Shown: positions 1 through 9,861, numbered from the stretch's first letter. The stretch is 64,000 bases of DNA from Prorocentrum cordatum (GCA_963575745.1 CAUYUJ010019381.1:68353-132352); one strand, 5' to 3'. A program made the numbers and translations. The notes: generated by a model not told the origin, from the sequence alone.

Positions 1-462
1 GTCAGGTTGATCCGTGGCGCTGGAATCCCGAGAACGATTTTTTGGCACGCATCAGGGTCTTCAAACGGTTGTCTTCCAACGAGGCAGTTCCCTCAGTGGA
101 TATGAACCCTTGTATGGGGCTTAGGAAGAGGGAGCTTGGAGGGAGGGTCGATTCCAACATCGTTGATGACTCTTGGGTTTACACCCGTCCTCCTCCTTCT
201 CCTCCTCCTTCTCCTTCTCCTCCTCCTCCTCCTCCTCCTCCTCCTCCTCCTCCTCCTTCCCCTCCTATTCCTTCTCTTCCTCCTCCTCCTCCTCCTGGAA
301 CAACACACGGTCTTCGTCATCCTAGCGGACCAAGGATCGGACCCGCTCCGCGGCCGAGCGGGCTCCATTCCCTCCGCCCCCCGTGCTGGAATCGGGCCCG
401 TTCTGCTGCCCGCTCGGCGGCCGAGTCAGCGGCCCAGACGCCAAACAGGCTCAGAAGGGACT
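1..462. other. Unassigned GC-rich sequence with a TCC array
   Basis: No gene is recognisable. A pyrimidine-pure TCC/TTC microsatellite occupies about 187-297. It makes every frame look open (poly-Pro, poly-Ser or poly-Leu), so the long apparent reading frames here are composition artefacts. Confidence 0.6.
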
Positions 463-605
463 TGGCATCGCTCGGACGTGTGCATTTGTTGTCTCGGCGA
501 GGACCATCGAGGAGCATGCTGGACCATCGTGCGGACAAGAAAACGTTTTACAAAAAAAACACGAAACCGAAAAATGCATGGGGAGTGGACGTCCGAGCGA
601 TGGCG
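463..605. mobile_element. Short TIR element, family TIR-C, copy 1
   Basis: A 143-bp non-coding unit with inverted ends. The left end reads GGCATCGCTCGGACGT and the right end reads ACGTCCGAGCGATGGC, its exact reverse complement. A second copy with the same ends and a similar interior (CGGCGAGG...CCATCGAG, GAAACCGAAAA) lies at 56080-56206. Two dispersed copies with shared TIRs indicate a MITE-like element. No transposase is present, and I could not define a target duplication. Confidence 0.6.
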
Positions 606-1009
606 AGGGGAAGCGCGCGTCCAGACTCGGGGGCACCACCGAGCGGGGCAAGCTGCCGTCCTTGCCCTCCTCGCGCTCCCCGGGCTGCTCCTCCTGACGC
701 TCCTCCTCCCCCCTTGTCAGGAGGACGGGGACACAGAAGGAGGAGGTGGAGGAGGCACAGCGTTGCAGATTTAGGAGGAGGAGGAGGAGAAGGAGGAGGA
801 GGAGGAGGAAGAGGAGGAGAAAGAGGTGGAGGAGGAGGAGGAGGAGGAGTAGGAGGAGGAGAGCTTGCAGGGAGCGCTCCAGGGAGACAGACCGAAGAGG
901 ACAAGGAGGCGTCCCCCCGTAGCCGGCGCGCGGAGGAGCCGGGGTGCGGCTTCAGCTTCCGGCAGCAGTACTTCCAGAAGGCGGGGGCGGGGCACCTGGA
1001 TTTCCAACG
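606..1009. other. Unassigned sequence with a GGA array
   Basis: A GGA microsatellite runs from about 736 to 862. The flanking sequence shows no recognisable gene. Confidence 0.55.
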
Positions 1010-1135
1010 CATTGCACTGATCGGGGACGCACTGACCCGCACCCTGGGCTCTGCAGGATCCTGCAAGATCCGGCGCTCTGGCTGACCCCCGTTTGCATTG
1101 ACCCCCGTCTCGTACAGCTCGAGTTGAACAAAGCA
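1010..1135 (-). repeat. Dispersed repeat with GATCCTGCAGGATCCTGC core, copy 1
   Basis: Read on the minus strand this contains GAGACGGGGGTCAATGCAAA, then GGGGGTCAGCCAG, then a GGATCCTGCAG core. The same blocks in the same order recur on the plus strand at 23103-23270 and 56679-56800. The type of element is unknown. Confidence 0.55.
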
Positions 1136-1203
1136 CACGGATGTTTCCGGGCTCCATGGTCCAGAAGATTTTTGGAGGCGTCTTGGAGTCTTCTCCTCAG
1201 AAG

Positions 1204-1353
1204 CCCCCGACAGTGGCACCCAAGAGCGCCCTTTGGGTGCCGCTGTCGGGGGGGCCATCTTGATCTCTCTTGGATCCCTCTTCGAAGCTTCTCCGCCCGA
1301 AGATGGCCCCGCGACAGTGGCACCCAATAAAGCCCGCTGGGTGCCACTGTCGA
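1204..1353. repeat. Two adjacent hairpins with the same stem
   Basis: Hairpin 1 (about 1204-1252) has arms CCCCCGACAGTGGCACCCAA and TTTGGGTGCCGCTGTCGGGG around a short loop. Hairpin 2 (about 1311-1353) has arms CGACAGTGGCACCCA and TGGGTGCCACTGTCG. Two units with the same stem about 60 bp apart resemble the layout of the intron at 40918-41107, though the sequence differs. Confidence 0.55.
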
Positions 1354-1467
1354 GTGGCCTTGCGGGGCTGTCGAGTGGCCTTGCGGGAGCCCTTCCGCGG
1401 CCTCGCTGTTTTCGGGAAGCTTCGGGCTCCAAGGTGCTTCCATCAGCTGCGCCTCGTCGAGGGTCAG

Positions 1468-1937
1468 GACTCCGGAGGAGGAGGGGGAGGAGGGGTAGGA
1501 GGAGGCGGAGGAGGAGGAGGAGGAGGACGAGGAGGGGGGCGAGGGGGAGGAGCGGGAGGGGGAGGAGGAGGAGGAGGAGGGAGGGAGGAGGAGGAGGAGG
1601 AGGAGGGAGGAGGAGGAGGAGGAGGAGGGAGGAGGAGGGGGACTCCGCGTCGAGAGAAAATCAGGCATCGGATGTCTGGGAATCTGCGGGGAGGGCAGCA
1701 GGCCTCTCCCCCGACGGCGCGCTCTGCTTCCAGCGCAAGGCCCCGGAGCTCTCGACCTCTCCTCCCGGATCTGGACCGCGCGCATCAGCACTACGGGCCC
1801 CGCGGCGGCGTCGGCGGCGATCTGGCGGCATCCCTCCCCCTCCTCCGCCTCCTCCTCCTCCTTCAACTTCTCTCCCCTCCCTCCTCCTCCTCCTCCTCCT
1901 CCTCCTCCTCCTCCTCCTCCTCCTCCTCCTCCTCCTC
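1468..1937. repeat. GGA array followed by an inverted TCC array
   Basis: A purine-strand GGA array (about 1468-1641) is followed by about 200 bp of unassigned GC-rich sequence and then a TCC array (about 1842-1937). The two are reverse complements and could pair. Apparent reading frames through them are low-complexity artefacts. Confidence 0.8.
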
Positions 1938-2095
1938 AGATCCGGGAGGAGCGAGATCCTGGGGCCCCCCGGCGGTGCCTCCGGCGCCGCCCTTGGCGCG
2001 CTCCGCGCGCCAGGGAGGGGGATCCAGCGCCGATCCGAGAAATCCGCGCGGACCTCTGAGTTTTTATGTTTATTTCATTGTTTATCCCCCTAGGG
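1938..2095. mobile_element. GC-rich fold-back element, family FB-G, copy 1 (partly decayed)
   Basis: Contains CCTCCGGCGCCGCC and CGCTCCGCGCGCCAGGGAGG, then GCGCCGATCCGAGA and CCGCGCGGACCTC, with an AT-rich tail (TTTTTATGTTTATTTC). These blocks match the better-preserved copy at 55875-56074. The left inverted arm here is eroded and abuts a TCC array. Other copies are at 41477-41612 and 53925-54060. Confidence 0.6.
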
Positions 2096-2374
2096 GAGAC
2101 GGAGACCCAGAAAGTGCGAAAAATGATTATGGGGAATCCTGGGAGTTGTGTCTATCATTATTTGCGTGCTTGGGGGCCCTCCCATGAAGGCGGTGGTCCT
2201 GCTGGTCGACCACCGGAAGGAGTTCGACATGGGCATCATCCTGAACCGGCCCACGGGGATCAGCACGCCGCGGCCTCAGCCCAGGACCCAGAGACCCGAC
2301 GCTCCAAAAAAGATGAAGCGGCGGGATTTTGGCCGTTTTCGGCCTCCTCCTCCTCCTCCTCCTCCTCCTCCCCC

Positions 2375-2497
2375 TCGCTCCGATCAGTTTTGGGAAGGCA
2401 GGGTAGGTGCTGATGGGGATTATCGTCAGAGGGGAGTGCGTACCTCGTCGCAGCCCTCTCGGCCCGAGGGGTGCGCAGGCGAGGGTTTCGTTTCCCC
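2375..2497 (+). repeat. Terminal repeat A1
   Basis: Begins TCGCTCCGATCAGTTTTGGG and ends GTTTCCCC. It matches 5329-5451 over 123 bp with two differences. It abuts the TCC array on its left, so its left edge is the outer end of the element. Confidence 0.85.
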
Positions 2498-5055
2498 TGG
2501 GGTACACCGCGACGCTGCGACCCCCGAGCGGGGTTCACAGTTCAACGGCTCGCCTTCCTTCTGTCGCCAACTCTTCGCATATCCCGAGCCTGGTGGTCAT
2601 GATCTGCCTGCTGTTCCACCCTGCTCAGGGCCTGGTTCGCTGCCCAGACGCACTGGGCCTCGGCCGGCCCGCGTGGTCAGCAGCACAGCGGACGCCACCA
2701 GATGCCCCGTGGCATTCTTCATGGCAGGGATCACGTGCTGTCGGAAGCACGGAGCTGCTCGAACGAGCCCTTGCTTTGTTTCCGTCGCAGTTTTTCGCTC
2801 CCGTCAGCTCGTCGGTTCGCCTGGCGATGCGGGACGTCAGCGTGCTCGATCTGGCTTGCCTGACCAACTTCGACGCTTTCATGCGTGAAGCTGGGGCCCC
2901 ACCAACCATGAAGGGCCCCGACATCCAGGCATTGTGGTCCAAGTCGCCCATGCACGCCGCGGCTGCCAGGCAACATCGCCCTTCTGCCTCCGACCGGGCT
3001 CTTCCTGGCCTCGTAGAGCACGGGGTGGGTCCAGATGAGCACGTTCGCAGGGCGTTGCTCCTGTCGCACCCACTCGCGGCCACGCCCAGTCTGGAGCTCG
3101 ATCTGCAATTTGCCATCCATGCCAACGCCTCGCTTGGACACCGTGTCCGCGATCAGCGGCGGCACCGGCGAAAATTGCTAGTACGTCTTGCTGCTGCAGG
3201 CCGCCCTCTGGACGAGTTCGCTTTGCAGCAACGGCATGTCAGCATCGCAGGCGCGCCAGGTATTTCAACTGTATTTGCAGAAGTGTTCGTCGTGCTCTTG
3301 GAGTGGCCTGGCAAGGGCCTGCCGGCCAGGCTAGTCCACGGTTTCGAGATAGTTGCGGAGGTCCCTGCTTCTGGCGTCCTCCGTCCGTGCTCCTCGAAAT
3401 CTACTGGGCACAATGCGCCCCAACAGCCGTCCGAGACGCTGCGGGGGCCATCTGCCCGAGAGTTCGTGGACAGCATGGAACGAAGCATGCGCCCGGCCCC
3501 CCTGACGAATGTCATCTACGACTTGACAGTGGAAGAAATCAAGGCTGGGTTCGCCGACCCATTTTGTGACGCGGCGTGAGCTCGACCTTCGTTTCGGGCT
3601 TGGTGGCTATCGCCCGCTTCCGCGCGCGCCACGCTATATGGCAAGGCGACAAGTGGCGTTTAATCGATGATGGGAAGAGGGCTCGCATCAACGCCTTATC
3701 TTTCTTGTCGGAGACGCTGGTCACTATTCCGCCAGAGCTGCCGCTTCTCATTGCCCGCGCGTTGGCTTTCCAACTTTCTTCGCAAGACGGCCGTTTGCTT
3801 CCTGATTGGTTCCAACTCGTCGCGTCAGTGGAAGATTGGTGGAAGGGGTACCGACAATTATTCCCCATTCGCAGGGATATGGGGTTTGTCGTGGTGGCCC
3901 CTCTCCACCCCGCCACGCACGAGTGCATGTACAGCGTGTTGTGCGGGCTGCCTTTTGGCCTGGGGTCGGAAGTGAACCAGTTCAACCGGGCCCCGCTCCT
4001 CCTCACAGCCGCCGCTCGACGCTTGCTTTACGCGATGGGCGGGCATTACGTCGACGATAACGTTATCGTAGATTTTGCGCTGTCCAAGGGGGACGCCCAA
4101 CAGGCCTTCCAGGAGCTCGCGCGCCTGCTTGGTGTTGCGCTCTCGGATGGAAAGCGCGCGCCGCCGACGTCGATGCTGCCTTTTCCTGGGGCACTTGAAC
4201 GATCTTAGCCGCATCCAGACCGATTCAGCGGTCCGTTTTGAGCCTAATTTAGGGACGCGCGACCGCTTCTTGGAGGAGGTGAACCAAGTTTTGCTGGCTG
4301 GGCGTCTCCAGTCCGGCGAAGCCGCATACCTGCGTAGTATAAGCACATGGCTTGACACCTCGCTTGCTGGCCGGCCGTGTCGGGGGGCTTTGTCCGCCCT
4401 CATTGCACGCCAGTACTACGAGGACACCGTTGAGATCACCCCGAACCTTCGGTGTTGCCTCCAGTACTTATCCTCCGTAGCACGACACGCTGCGCCGAGG
4501 TCGTTAGCCATCGCGCGCGACCCGTTTCCACCCGTGGTGGTCTACACAGACGCTTCCGCGGACAGTGGTCGGCCGCCGCGTCTTGGCGCTCTGGTGTTTG
4601 TTCCTGGGCGTACGCCTGCTTGCCTGGTTTATGACGTGTCCGACAACATGTCTGCCCACCTTGGCACACAGGGCGGCCATGTAATCAACCAGGCAGAGCT
4701 GCTAGCCGCCCCTCTCCTGGTGTGGTCCATGCCATCCTTGCTGCAGAAAAGGGACGTGTTATGGTTCACTGACAACCAGGCAGCCGAGGCCGCTTTAGTC
4801 AAGGCGGGGTCGCCTACAGAGTCGATGTGTCGCCTGGCCCTCGTGGCCACAGCGGCTCTGACGGCTCTTGGAGCCAGGCCGTGGTTCGAAAGGATTCCGT
4901 CGTCCGACAACCCCGCAGACGTCCTGAGCCGCGCCGGACACGACGACTCCGTCGTGCTGTCTCACATTCGCGCCGCTCGGTGGGAGGCGTTCTCACCACG
5001 CGAGCCTCCTGTAGCCGCCTTAGACTTCGACAGCCTGTTCGCTTCGCCTCCCTGA
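2413..5055 (+). pseudogene. Frameshifted reverse transcriptase-RNase H gene of the DIRS-like element
   Basis: Would encode a reverse transcriptase joined to RNase H. The reading passes through several frames. Frame 1 carries a conserved region before the RT (to about 3565). A short stretch in frame 2 (about 3565-3625, with VTRRELDLRFGLGGYRPLPR) precedes frame 3, which carries WRLIDDGKR and the catalytic YVDDN (about 4050). The reading returns to frame 1 near 4185 at FLGHLNDLS. RNase H follows, with acidic residues in VVYTDAS (about 4545), NQAELLA (about 4690), WFTDNQ (about 4763) and a terminal NPADVLSRAG (about 4908). At least three frameshifts make it inactive. The family is abundant in dinoflagellates. 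The true start is uncertain because the first ATG lies within repeat A1. Confidence 0.75.
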
Positions 5056-5191
5056 CTGGTCGCGGGAGAAAACACAGGCGCCAGGGCGTGCCAGGAACGC
5101 CCGCCTTTCCACTGATCTATGACCATTTCTCACTTGTTAATTTCCACAGCGCTGGGGGTGGGCTTGGGGACTTATCATTCTCAGCGTTGGG

Positions 5192-5327
5192 TGTCGTTTG
5201 GCCGATCAGAGAACCCATTGCCATATGTGGGGTTCTTGATACGGAGTACCAAGCTCCCCCCCCGCCCCCACAAGTCAAAGATTGCAGCTAGGGCGTCGAT
5301 TCCTCTCACCCCCCCTTCTCGTTGATA
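5192..5327 (+). repeat. Internal repeat B1
   Basis: Starts TGTCGTTTGGCCGATCAGAG and ends CTTCTCGTTGATA. It matches 5651-5789 except for a few substitutions and C-run length. It directly abuts A2, so the B1-A2 boundary mimics a circle junction. Confidence 0.85.
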
Positions 5328-5328
5328 G

Positions 5329-5451
5329 TCGCTCCGATCAGTTTTGGGAAGGCAGGGTAGGTGCTGATGGGGATTATCGCCAGAGGGGAGTGCGTACCTC
5401 GTCGCAGCCCTCTCGGCCCGAGGGGTGCGCAGGCGAGGGTTCCGTTTCCCC
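5329..5451 (+). repeat. Internal repeat A2
   Basis: Second copy of A1, 121 of 123 positions identical. The following 199 bp (5452-5650) separate it from B2 and show no recognisable gene. Confidence 0.85.
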
Positions 5452-5650
5452 GCCCCCGTCCCCTTGATACACCACCTCGTCGGCTGTATCGCTGATGTTC
5501 GTGCCCTTTTATGCCGGCATGCCAAGCAACCGGTTGGGCCGTGACCTCCTTGGGCTCCGTCCGGTCTGGCCTGCCCAGCTACAGCCGGCGACAGTCCTGG
5601 GTCCAGGTCTCGCACGGGAAGTCCTTGTCCCCGTGTTCCTTGCAGGGGGG

Positions 5651-5789
5651 TGTTGTTTGGCCGATCAGAGAACCCATTGCCATATGCGGGATTCTTGATA
5701 CGGAGTACCAAGCTCCCCCCCCCCCGCCCCCACAAGTCAAAGATTGCAGCTAGGGCGTCGATTCCTCTCACCCCCCCTTCTCGTTGATA
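5651..5789 (+). repeat. Terminal repeat B2
   Basis: Second copy of B1. Its last bases (GTTGATA) run straight into the TCC array, marking the right edge of the element. Confidence 0.85.
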
Positions 5790-6088
5790 ATCCTCCTCCT
5801 CCTCCTCCTCCTCCTCCTCCTCCTCCTCCTCCTCCCTCCTCCTCCTCCTCCTCCTCCTCCTCCTCCTCCTCCTCCTCCTCCTCCTCCTCCTCCTCCTCCT
5901 CCTCCTCCTCCTCCTCCGCCTCCTCTCCTCCTCCTCCTCCTCCTCCTCCTCCTCCTCCTCCTCCTCCTCCTCTCCTCCTCCTCCTCCTCTCCCCCTCCTC
6001 CTCCTCCTCCTCCTCCCTCCTCCTCCTCCTCCTCCTCCCTCCTCCTCCTCCTCCTCCTCCTCCTCCTCCTCCTCCTCCTCCCCCTCCT
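5790..6088. repeat. Long TCC microsatellite
   Basis: About 300 bp of nearly pure TCC with occasional single-base interruptions that change the phase. It is the right flank of the DIRS-like element. Open frames on both strands here (poly-Pro/Ser/Leu or poly-Arg/Gly/Glu) are artefacts. Confidence 0.9.
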
Positions 6089-6256
6089 CCGCCTCCTTCG
6101 GGGGCCCTCGCCGGGCCGCGGGAGCGTCAAAGAGCGACTCTAGGGCGGGGAGCCGGCCCCGGGGAAGTGGCCCAGACCTCCGTGGCCCACGCCTCGAAGA
6201 AAAAAAGTTGGAGCGGCCGGGTATCTGGGGAGGGGGGTCGGCGGCGCGCACAGGGA

Positions 6257-6413
6257 TCAGGAGGGAAAGAAACACACAGACACAATTAATCGTCGATTCC
6301 CAGGAAAATATGCCAAAATATGGGAAGTGGGGAGAAGGCAAAAAAAAAGAAAATATGGGGAATATTTTTATTTGTGTGTATTTATTTGTGTATCCTGGGT
6401 GGGGCCCCATGCA
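6257..6413 (+). mobile_element. Short dispersed element R1, copy 1, with a matching empty site
   Basis: About 157 bp starting CAGGAGGGAAA, then CACACAGACACAAT, several GGAAAATATG blocks, and a TATTTGTGTG-rich end. The flanks (GGCGGCGCGCACAGGGA on the left, AGGCGGCGCGAGG on the right) occur joined, without the element, at 6806-6890. That empty site fixes the boundaries and shows R1 was inserted. Other copies lie at 9437, 25106, 29408, 44332 and 44654. The ends are only weakly inverted, and no coding sequence is present. Confidence 0.8.
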
Positions 6414-6559
6414 AAGGAGGCGGCGCGAGGGGGGCGGCCTGCTGAGGGAAGGCAGGGGGCCTCATGCAGGAGCCCCTCGCGCCTTCGGAGGGTTGCTGTC
6501 TGTCCTCGGGGAAGGCTCGTAGAACTCCTCAGAGGGCCGGGGGATGTCCGAGACTTCTC

Positions 6560-6726
6560 TTTTTAAGTCGGGCCTGTCCCTCTACAGAAGGGATATGCTA
6601 GAAATGGTCAAAAATAATCCAGGGATGATTTGTTTAGTTTTCTGGGGGCATTTGTTTTAGTATTTTGAATATTTTTCCCATTTGTCGCCCAAGATCCGCC
6701 TGTAGAGGGGGACATGCCCGACCTAA
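6560..6726. mobile_element. Fold-back MITE family A, copy 1
   Basis: A 167-bp unit with inverted ends containing AAGTCGGGCCTGTCCCTCTA on the left and the complementary TAGAGGGGGACATGCCCGAC on the right. It is flanked by GACTTCTC (6552-6559) and GACATCTC (6727-6734), a likely 8-bp target duplication with one change. The centre is AT-rich. No open frame. Confidence 0.75.
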
Positions 6727-6805
6727 GACATCTCTGAGAAGGCCCGCCCGCCCCTTCTCACTTCCCCCCCCGCGCGCGCGCCGCGGCCTCAGCCCAGGGG
6801 GGGGG

Positions 6806-6890
6806 GGTCGGCGGCGCGCACAGGGAGGCGGCGCGAGGGAGACGGCCTGCTGAGAGAAGGCAGGGGGCCTCGCAGAAGCCCCCCATCCTG
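6806..6890 (+). repeat. Duplicate of 6230-6480 lacking the R1 insertion (empty site)
   Basis: Reads GGTCGGCGGCGCGCACAGGG followed at once by AGGCGGCGCGAGG and CGGCCTGCTGAG, continuing to GCAGGGGGCCTC. The same sequence is interrupted by R1 at 6257-6413. Confidence 0.8.
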
Positions 6891-7435
6891 CGTTCCGAGG
6901 CCCTGAGGCGCAACGAAAGGGGCTCCTCCTCCTCCCCCTCCTCCTCCTCCCCCTCCTCCCCCTCCTCCTCCTCCTCCTCCTCCTCCTCCTCCTCCTCCTC
7001 CTCCTCCACGTTACCCTCCGCCTCAAACTCATCGCCCTCCTCCCCACCCTCCACGGAGAGGAGGGAGAGGGGGCCCAGAAGTCTCCAGAGGCAGGCTCAG
7101 GTCGGCCACGCGACGCGGGGTGTAGGGGGAGTGGGGGAGGCTTCTTAGAAGCACCCCTGCTTCTTTGAAGGCGCGGGCCTTCTCTACAGATGAAGGCCAC
7201 GCGCCTTCCAAGAAGCAGCCTCCTCCTAAGAAGTCTTCCCCCCTCCCCCATCCCCCCCTTCTGCGCGCCGCCAATCAGGGGAGAACGTGTCGACCGCCCA
7301 TCGCCCACTCATCGCCGATAGGGACCTGACAGCCCACCCCGCCCAGGAGCGTACGGTTTCGCGCTCGAGAGCCTCTCGCCGATCCATCGGCGACGTGAGC
7401 ATCTCCGGTTCCAAGTCAATGCTTCCCCCCCTGGG
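6891..7435. other. Unassigned sequence with a TCC array
   Basis: A TCC array spans about 6925-7009. The remainder is GC-rich with no recognisable gene. Confidence 0.5.
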
Positions 7436-7466
7436 TTTAAGTCGGGCGTGTCCCTCTACAGGAAGA

Positions 7467-7508
<42 letters not shown>

Positions 7509-7520
7509 TTATATGCAAAA
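7436..7520. mobile_element. Half copy of MITE family A running into an AT microsatellite
   Basis: The left TIR (TTTAAGTCGGGCGTGTCCCT, then CTACAGGAAGAATAT) is intact, but after about 30 bp it turns into a TA dinucleotide array. No right TIR follows. The AT-rich interior of the MITE may have seeded or been replaced by the microsatellite. Confidence 0.6.
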
Positions 7521-7604
7521 AAATAGCGTCGGCAGGTTTGTGTGCGGATTCGGCCTCCGGGGTCCGTGTTTTGGGCCCCGGGGCCGACGAGAAACGGCTC
7601 GGGA

Positions 7605-7690
7605 TGGAAAGCCGGTCCTTGGGCAAGAGGTCGAGGCCCCAGGGAACGCACGTCGCGAAACAACAGTTGTCGTCGGAGGAGAGGCGGAGT
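7605..7690. repeat. Dispersed repeat shared with about 57765-57845
   Basis: Shares GGTCCTTGGGCAAGAGGTCGAG and later CACGTCGCGAA and TCGGAGGAG with the second location, with moderate divergence. The nature of the repeat is unknown. Confidence 0.4.
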
Positions 7691-7975
7691 TTTCTCAGGA
7701 GCCCCCGCATCCTTCCAGGGCTCGGGCGAGCAGGAGGCAGTGGCAATGCCCCAAACATGGGGCGGCTTGCACACAGTGGCCATGGTTTTGCGTCCTTAGG
7801 GTGATGAGTTATGGGTGTGGTGGGTGTTCGCCACCTTGCCGCCTCGTGGCCGCCTCGTGGGCGCCCCGCGCTCCAGGAGTATGTGTGCTGGGTTTTTGCG
7901 CCGCGTTGCCGCGACGTGCCGCCCCGTGGGCGCTCCGTGCTCTGCGCTCGCACGACACAGCCTGATCTTTTGTTT

Positions 7976-8160
7976 ATTCATTGTTTTGCCGATCGGCTCG
8001 GGCCCTCGCAACCCCTCCTCCCCGCCCCCCCATGTAGTAGATCAAATGTGTTAAAACGCTTGCGAGAAAAAAGACGTGTTGTTTATCACGACTGTTTCTT
8101 ATTCATTGCTTTGCCGATCGGCTCGGGCCCTCGCACCCCCCCTCCCCCCCATGTAGTAGA
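7976..8160 (+). repeat. Direct duplication of a 60-bp segment
   Basis: TTGCCGATCGGCTCGGGCCC, a pyrimidine tract and CATGTAGTAGATC occur twice, at about 7982-8043 and 8111-8163. The core GCCGATCGGC is palindromic. No gene is seen. Confidence 0.7.
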
Positions 8161-8270
8161 TCTTGGCTGTTGTTGGCGCCCGTTTCGAGCAGGCGGAGTC
8201 CCTGCACTGCTGCAAACAGTCGCATTAAGCAGAGGTCTGGAGCCAGACTCCCCCCCCCCTCCCCCCCCCC

Positions 8271-8470
8271 CTTTGGCCCAATATCGAAACGCCGAATAAG
8301 AAAACGTTCACTGGAGCTTACACCACACAGCTTACACCACAGCTTACACCACATATTAGCTCTCCCCCCCCTCCCCCCCCTTTGGCCCAATGTCGAAACG
8401 CCGAATAAGAAAACGTTCACTGGAGCCTACACCACACAGCTTACACCACAGCTTACACCACATAATTAGC
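8271..8470 (+). repeat. Tandem duplication of about 115 bp with GCTTACACCACA repeats
   Basis: Two units contain TTTGGCCCAAT, ATCGAAACGCCGAATAAG, AAAACGTTCACTGGAG, and then several GCTTACACCACA 12-mers. Further 12-mers recur near 8650-8690. Related TTGCACCACATA-type motifs appear at 31860-31980 and 33355-33540. Confidence 0.75.
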
Positions 8471-9436
8471 TTCAGGTACAAGCCCATGCCAAGAAACGCC
8501 CTACTTGCCTCCAGGGTGCTCTGGTTTTCTTGGGCTTCGATGGTCTTGCTATAGGAAGCGTGACGCTCCCACACCAAAAATCAATGGATGTCCCGGGGTC
8601 TCAGGATTGGGTTTCTTGTGGGAAGTTCCTTGTGGTCGAGCCTCCTGCTGTAGCTTACACCACAGCTTACACCTCATAGCTTAAACCACATTGGTTGTGT
8701 CACATTGGTTCTCTTCTCCGAAGAATAGACTACACCATCTCCCCGATCTCGGACGTAGCCGTCCCCCTGGGGCATTGCGATTTACATCGAGTTCTGCCTC
8801 ATCGATCGTTTTTTCATTTGAGATCACACCATCAACCATCAGCCCCAGGCCGGCATCGCCCCCCCATCCCTGTTCAATGCGCTGGCCAAACAGGCCAGAG
8901 GCGTGCTAAGATCTCCAGTAACAGATGAACCGTATTTCTAGTTCGCGCGCGCTGGGCGGCCCCTGTGGGTCCCCGGGCGAAAAAGTACCCAGGGAAGTTC
9001 CCGTCGAGGATGCCAGACCTCGCGAGGGCGATTTTCAGGGCCCCCCAGAGCGCCCCAGCAGTGTCCCAAGGTACCCCGGGCGCGGCAGGAGGCTCAGGGG
9101 GGGGGAAGCACCGAGCTTGAATCGCCGAGATACCGGCGACGGGCCCACCCCGATGGCGACTCCGCGCCCCGTCAACGAGCGCCCGACGACGATGTCTCGA
9201 GCTCGATCGATCCGCAGGTGCCCCCGTGCTCGAGACCCAGACCTCTGGCGTCCTTATGTTTTCGTTTAGAACGCACGCTCCCGAGCTCCCGACCCCATCC
9301 CCGGGGGGGACCCGTCTTTCACCCCGCACCCGCCCTCGGACGACCCTGGCGCCCGAGCGCGGCCCCGGGATGGCGAGAGTGGCGACGAGCACCCCCGGGA
9401 CGGGGCGGCAAGGCGCTGTTCGTGGCCCCTGTGGGC
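8471..9436. other. Unassigned sequence
   Basis: Degenerate GCTTACACC motifs occur near 8650-8690. The rest is moderately GC-rich with only short open frames on both strands, none of which I recognise. Confidence 0.5.
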
Positions 9437-9603
9437 CAGGAGGGAAAAAAACGCACAGACACAATCATCGTCGATCCCTTGGAAAATGTACAAAAATATG
9501 GGGAGTGGGGGGGAGGACGGAAATCCCCCAAAAAATTGAAAAGCATGGGGGAATCCTGCGATTTGTGTGTGTGTATTTCTTTGTGTTTCCCAGGGCCCCT
9601 TCA
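9437..9603 (+). mobile_element. R1 element, copy 2
   Basis: Starts CAGGAGGGAAAAAAACGCAC and ends in GGCCCCTTCA. It carries the GTCGATCCC, AAAATATGGGGAGTGGG and GTGTATTTCTTTGTG blocks. The flanks CTGTGGGC and CTGGGGCC agree at 6 of 8 positions and may be a decayed target duplication. Confidence 0.75.
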
Positions 9604-9786
9604 CTGGGGCCTGAGCGCGGGGTGTCGATGCCGTGACGTGCACACGTCGGCCTCGCTGCCCGCATCTCGCCGCTCCCCCGGCGGCCGCGCCCTGGTCTTT
9701 TGTGAGAGGCATAGCTGCGCCTCGCTGCCCGTGCGCGTGCCCGCGCTGCCCGAGCTGCGGTTGGGCCTGGCAGGGCCCAGGAGAGG

Positions 9787-9802
9787 CTGGAGGAGGAGGA
9801 GG

Positions 9803-9841
<39 letters not shown>

Positions 9842-9861
9842 CGGAGGAGGAGCAGGAGGAG
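9787..9861. repeat. GGA/GCA microsatellite at the left flank of LINE-1
   Basis: A mix of GGA and GCA triplets (GAGCAGGAGCAGGAGCAGG type). The same mixture resumes directly after the LINE poly-A tail at 16438, so the LINE interrupts one array. Confidence 0.85.

Larger units (their letters stand above)
2375..5789 (+). mobile_element. DIRS-order-like retroelement with split direct repeats
   Basis: About 3.4 kb ordered A1 (2375-2497), RT-RNase H gene, B1 (5192-5327), A2 (5329-5451), 199-bp spacer, B2 (5651-5789). A1 and A2 differ at 2 of 123 positions. B1 and B2 differ at a few positions and in a C-run length. This A1...B1-A2...B2 order is the split-direct-repeat layout known from PAT/Ngaro-type members of the DIRS order, which use a tyrosine recombinase instead of a DDE integrase. 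No tyrosine recombinase is visible here, so it is a degraded or non-autonomous copy. The element lies inside TCC microsatellite: TCC repeats end at 2374 and resume at 5790. An LTR-type origin is less likely because the repeats are split, not simply terminal. Confidence 0.7.

Noticed and set aside
5768-6289. Long open frames encoding poly-Pro, poly-Ser, poly-Arg or poly-Glu here and at the other TCC/GGA arrays
   Set aside because: Triplet microsatellites are stop-free in most frames on both strands; there is no domain, start context or non-repeat sequence to support a protein.
8271-8470. CRISPR-like array from the GCTTACACCACA repeats
   Set aside because: Repeats are short and contiguous without unique spacers, and the genome is eukaryotic.
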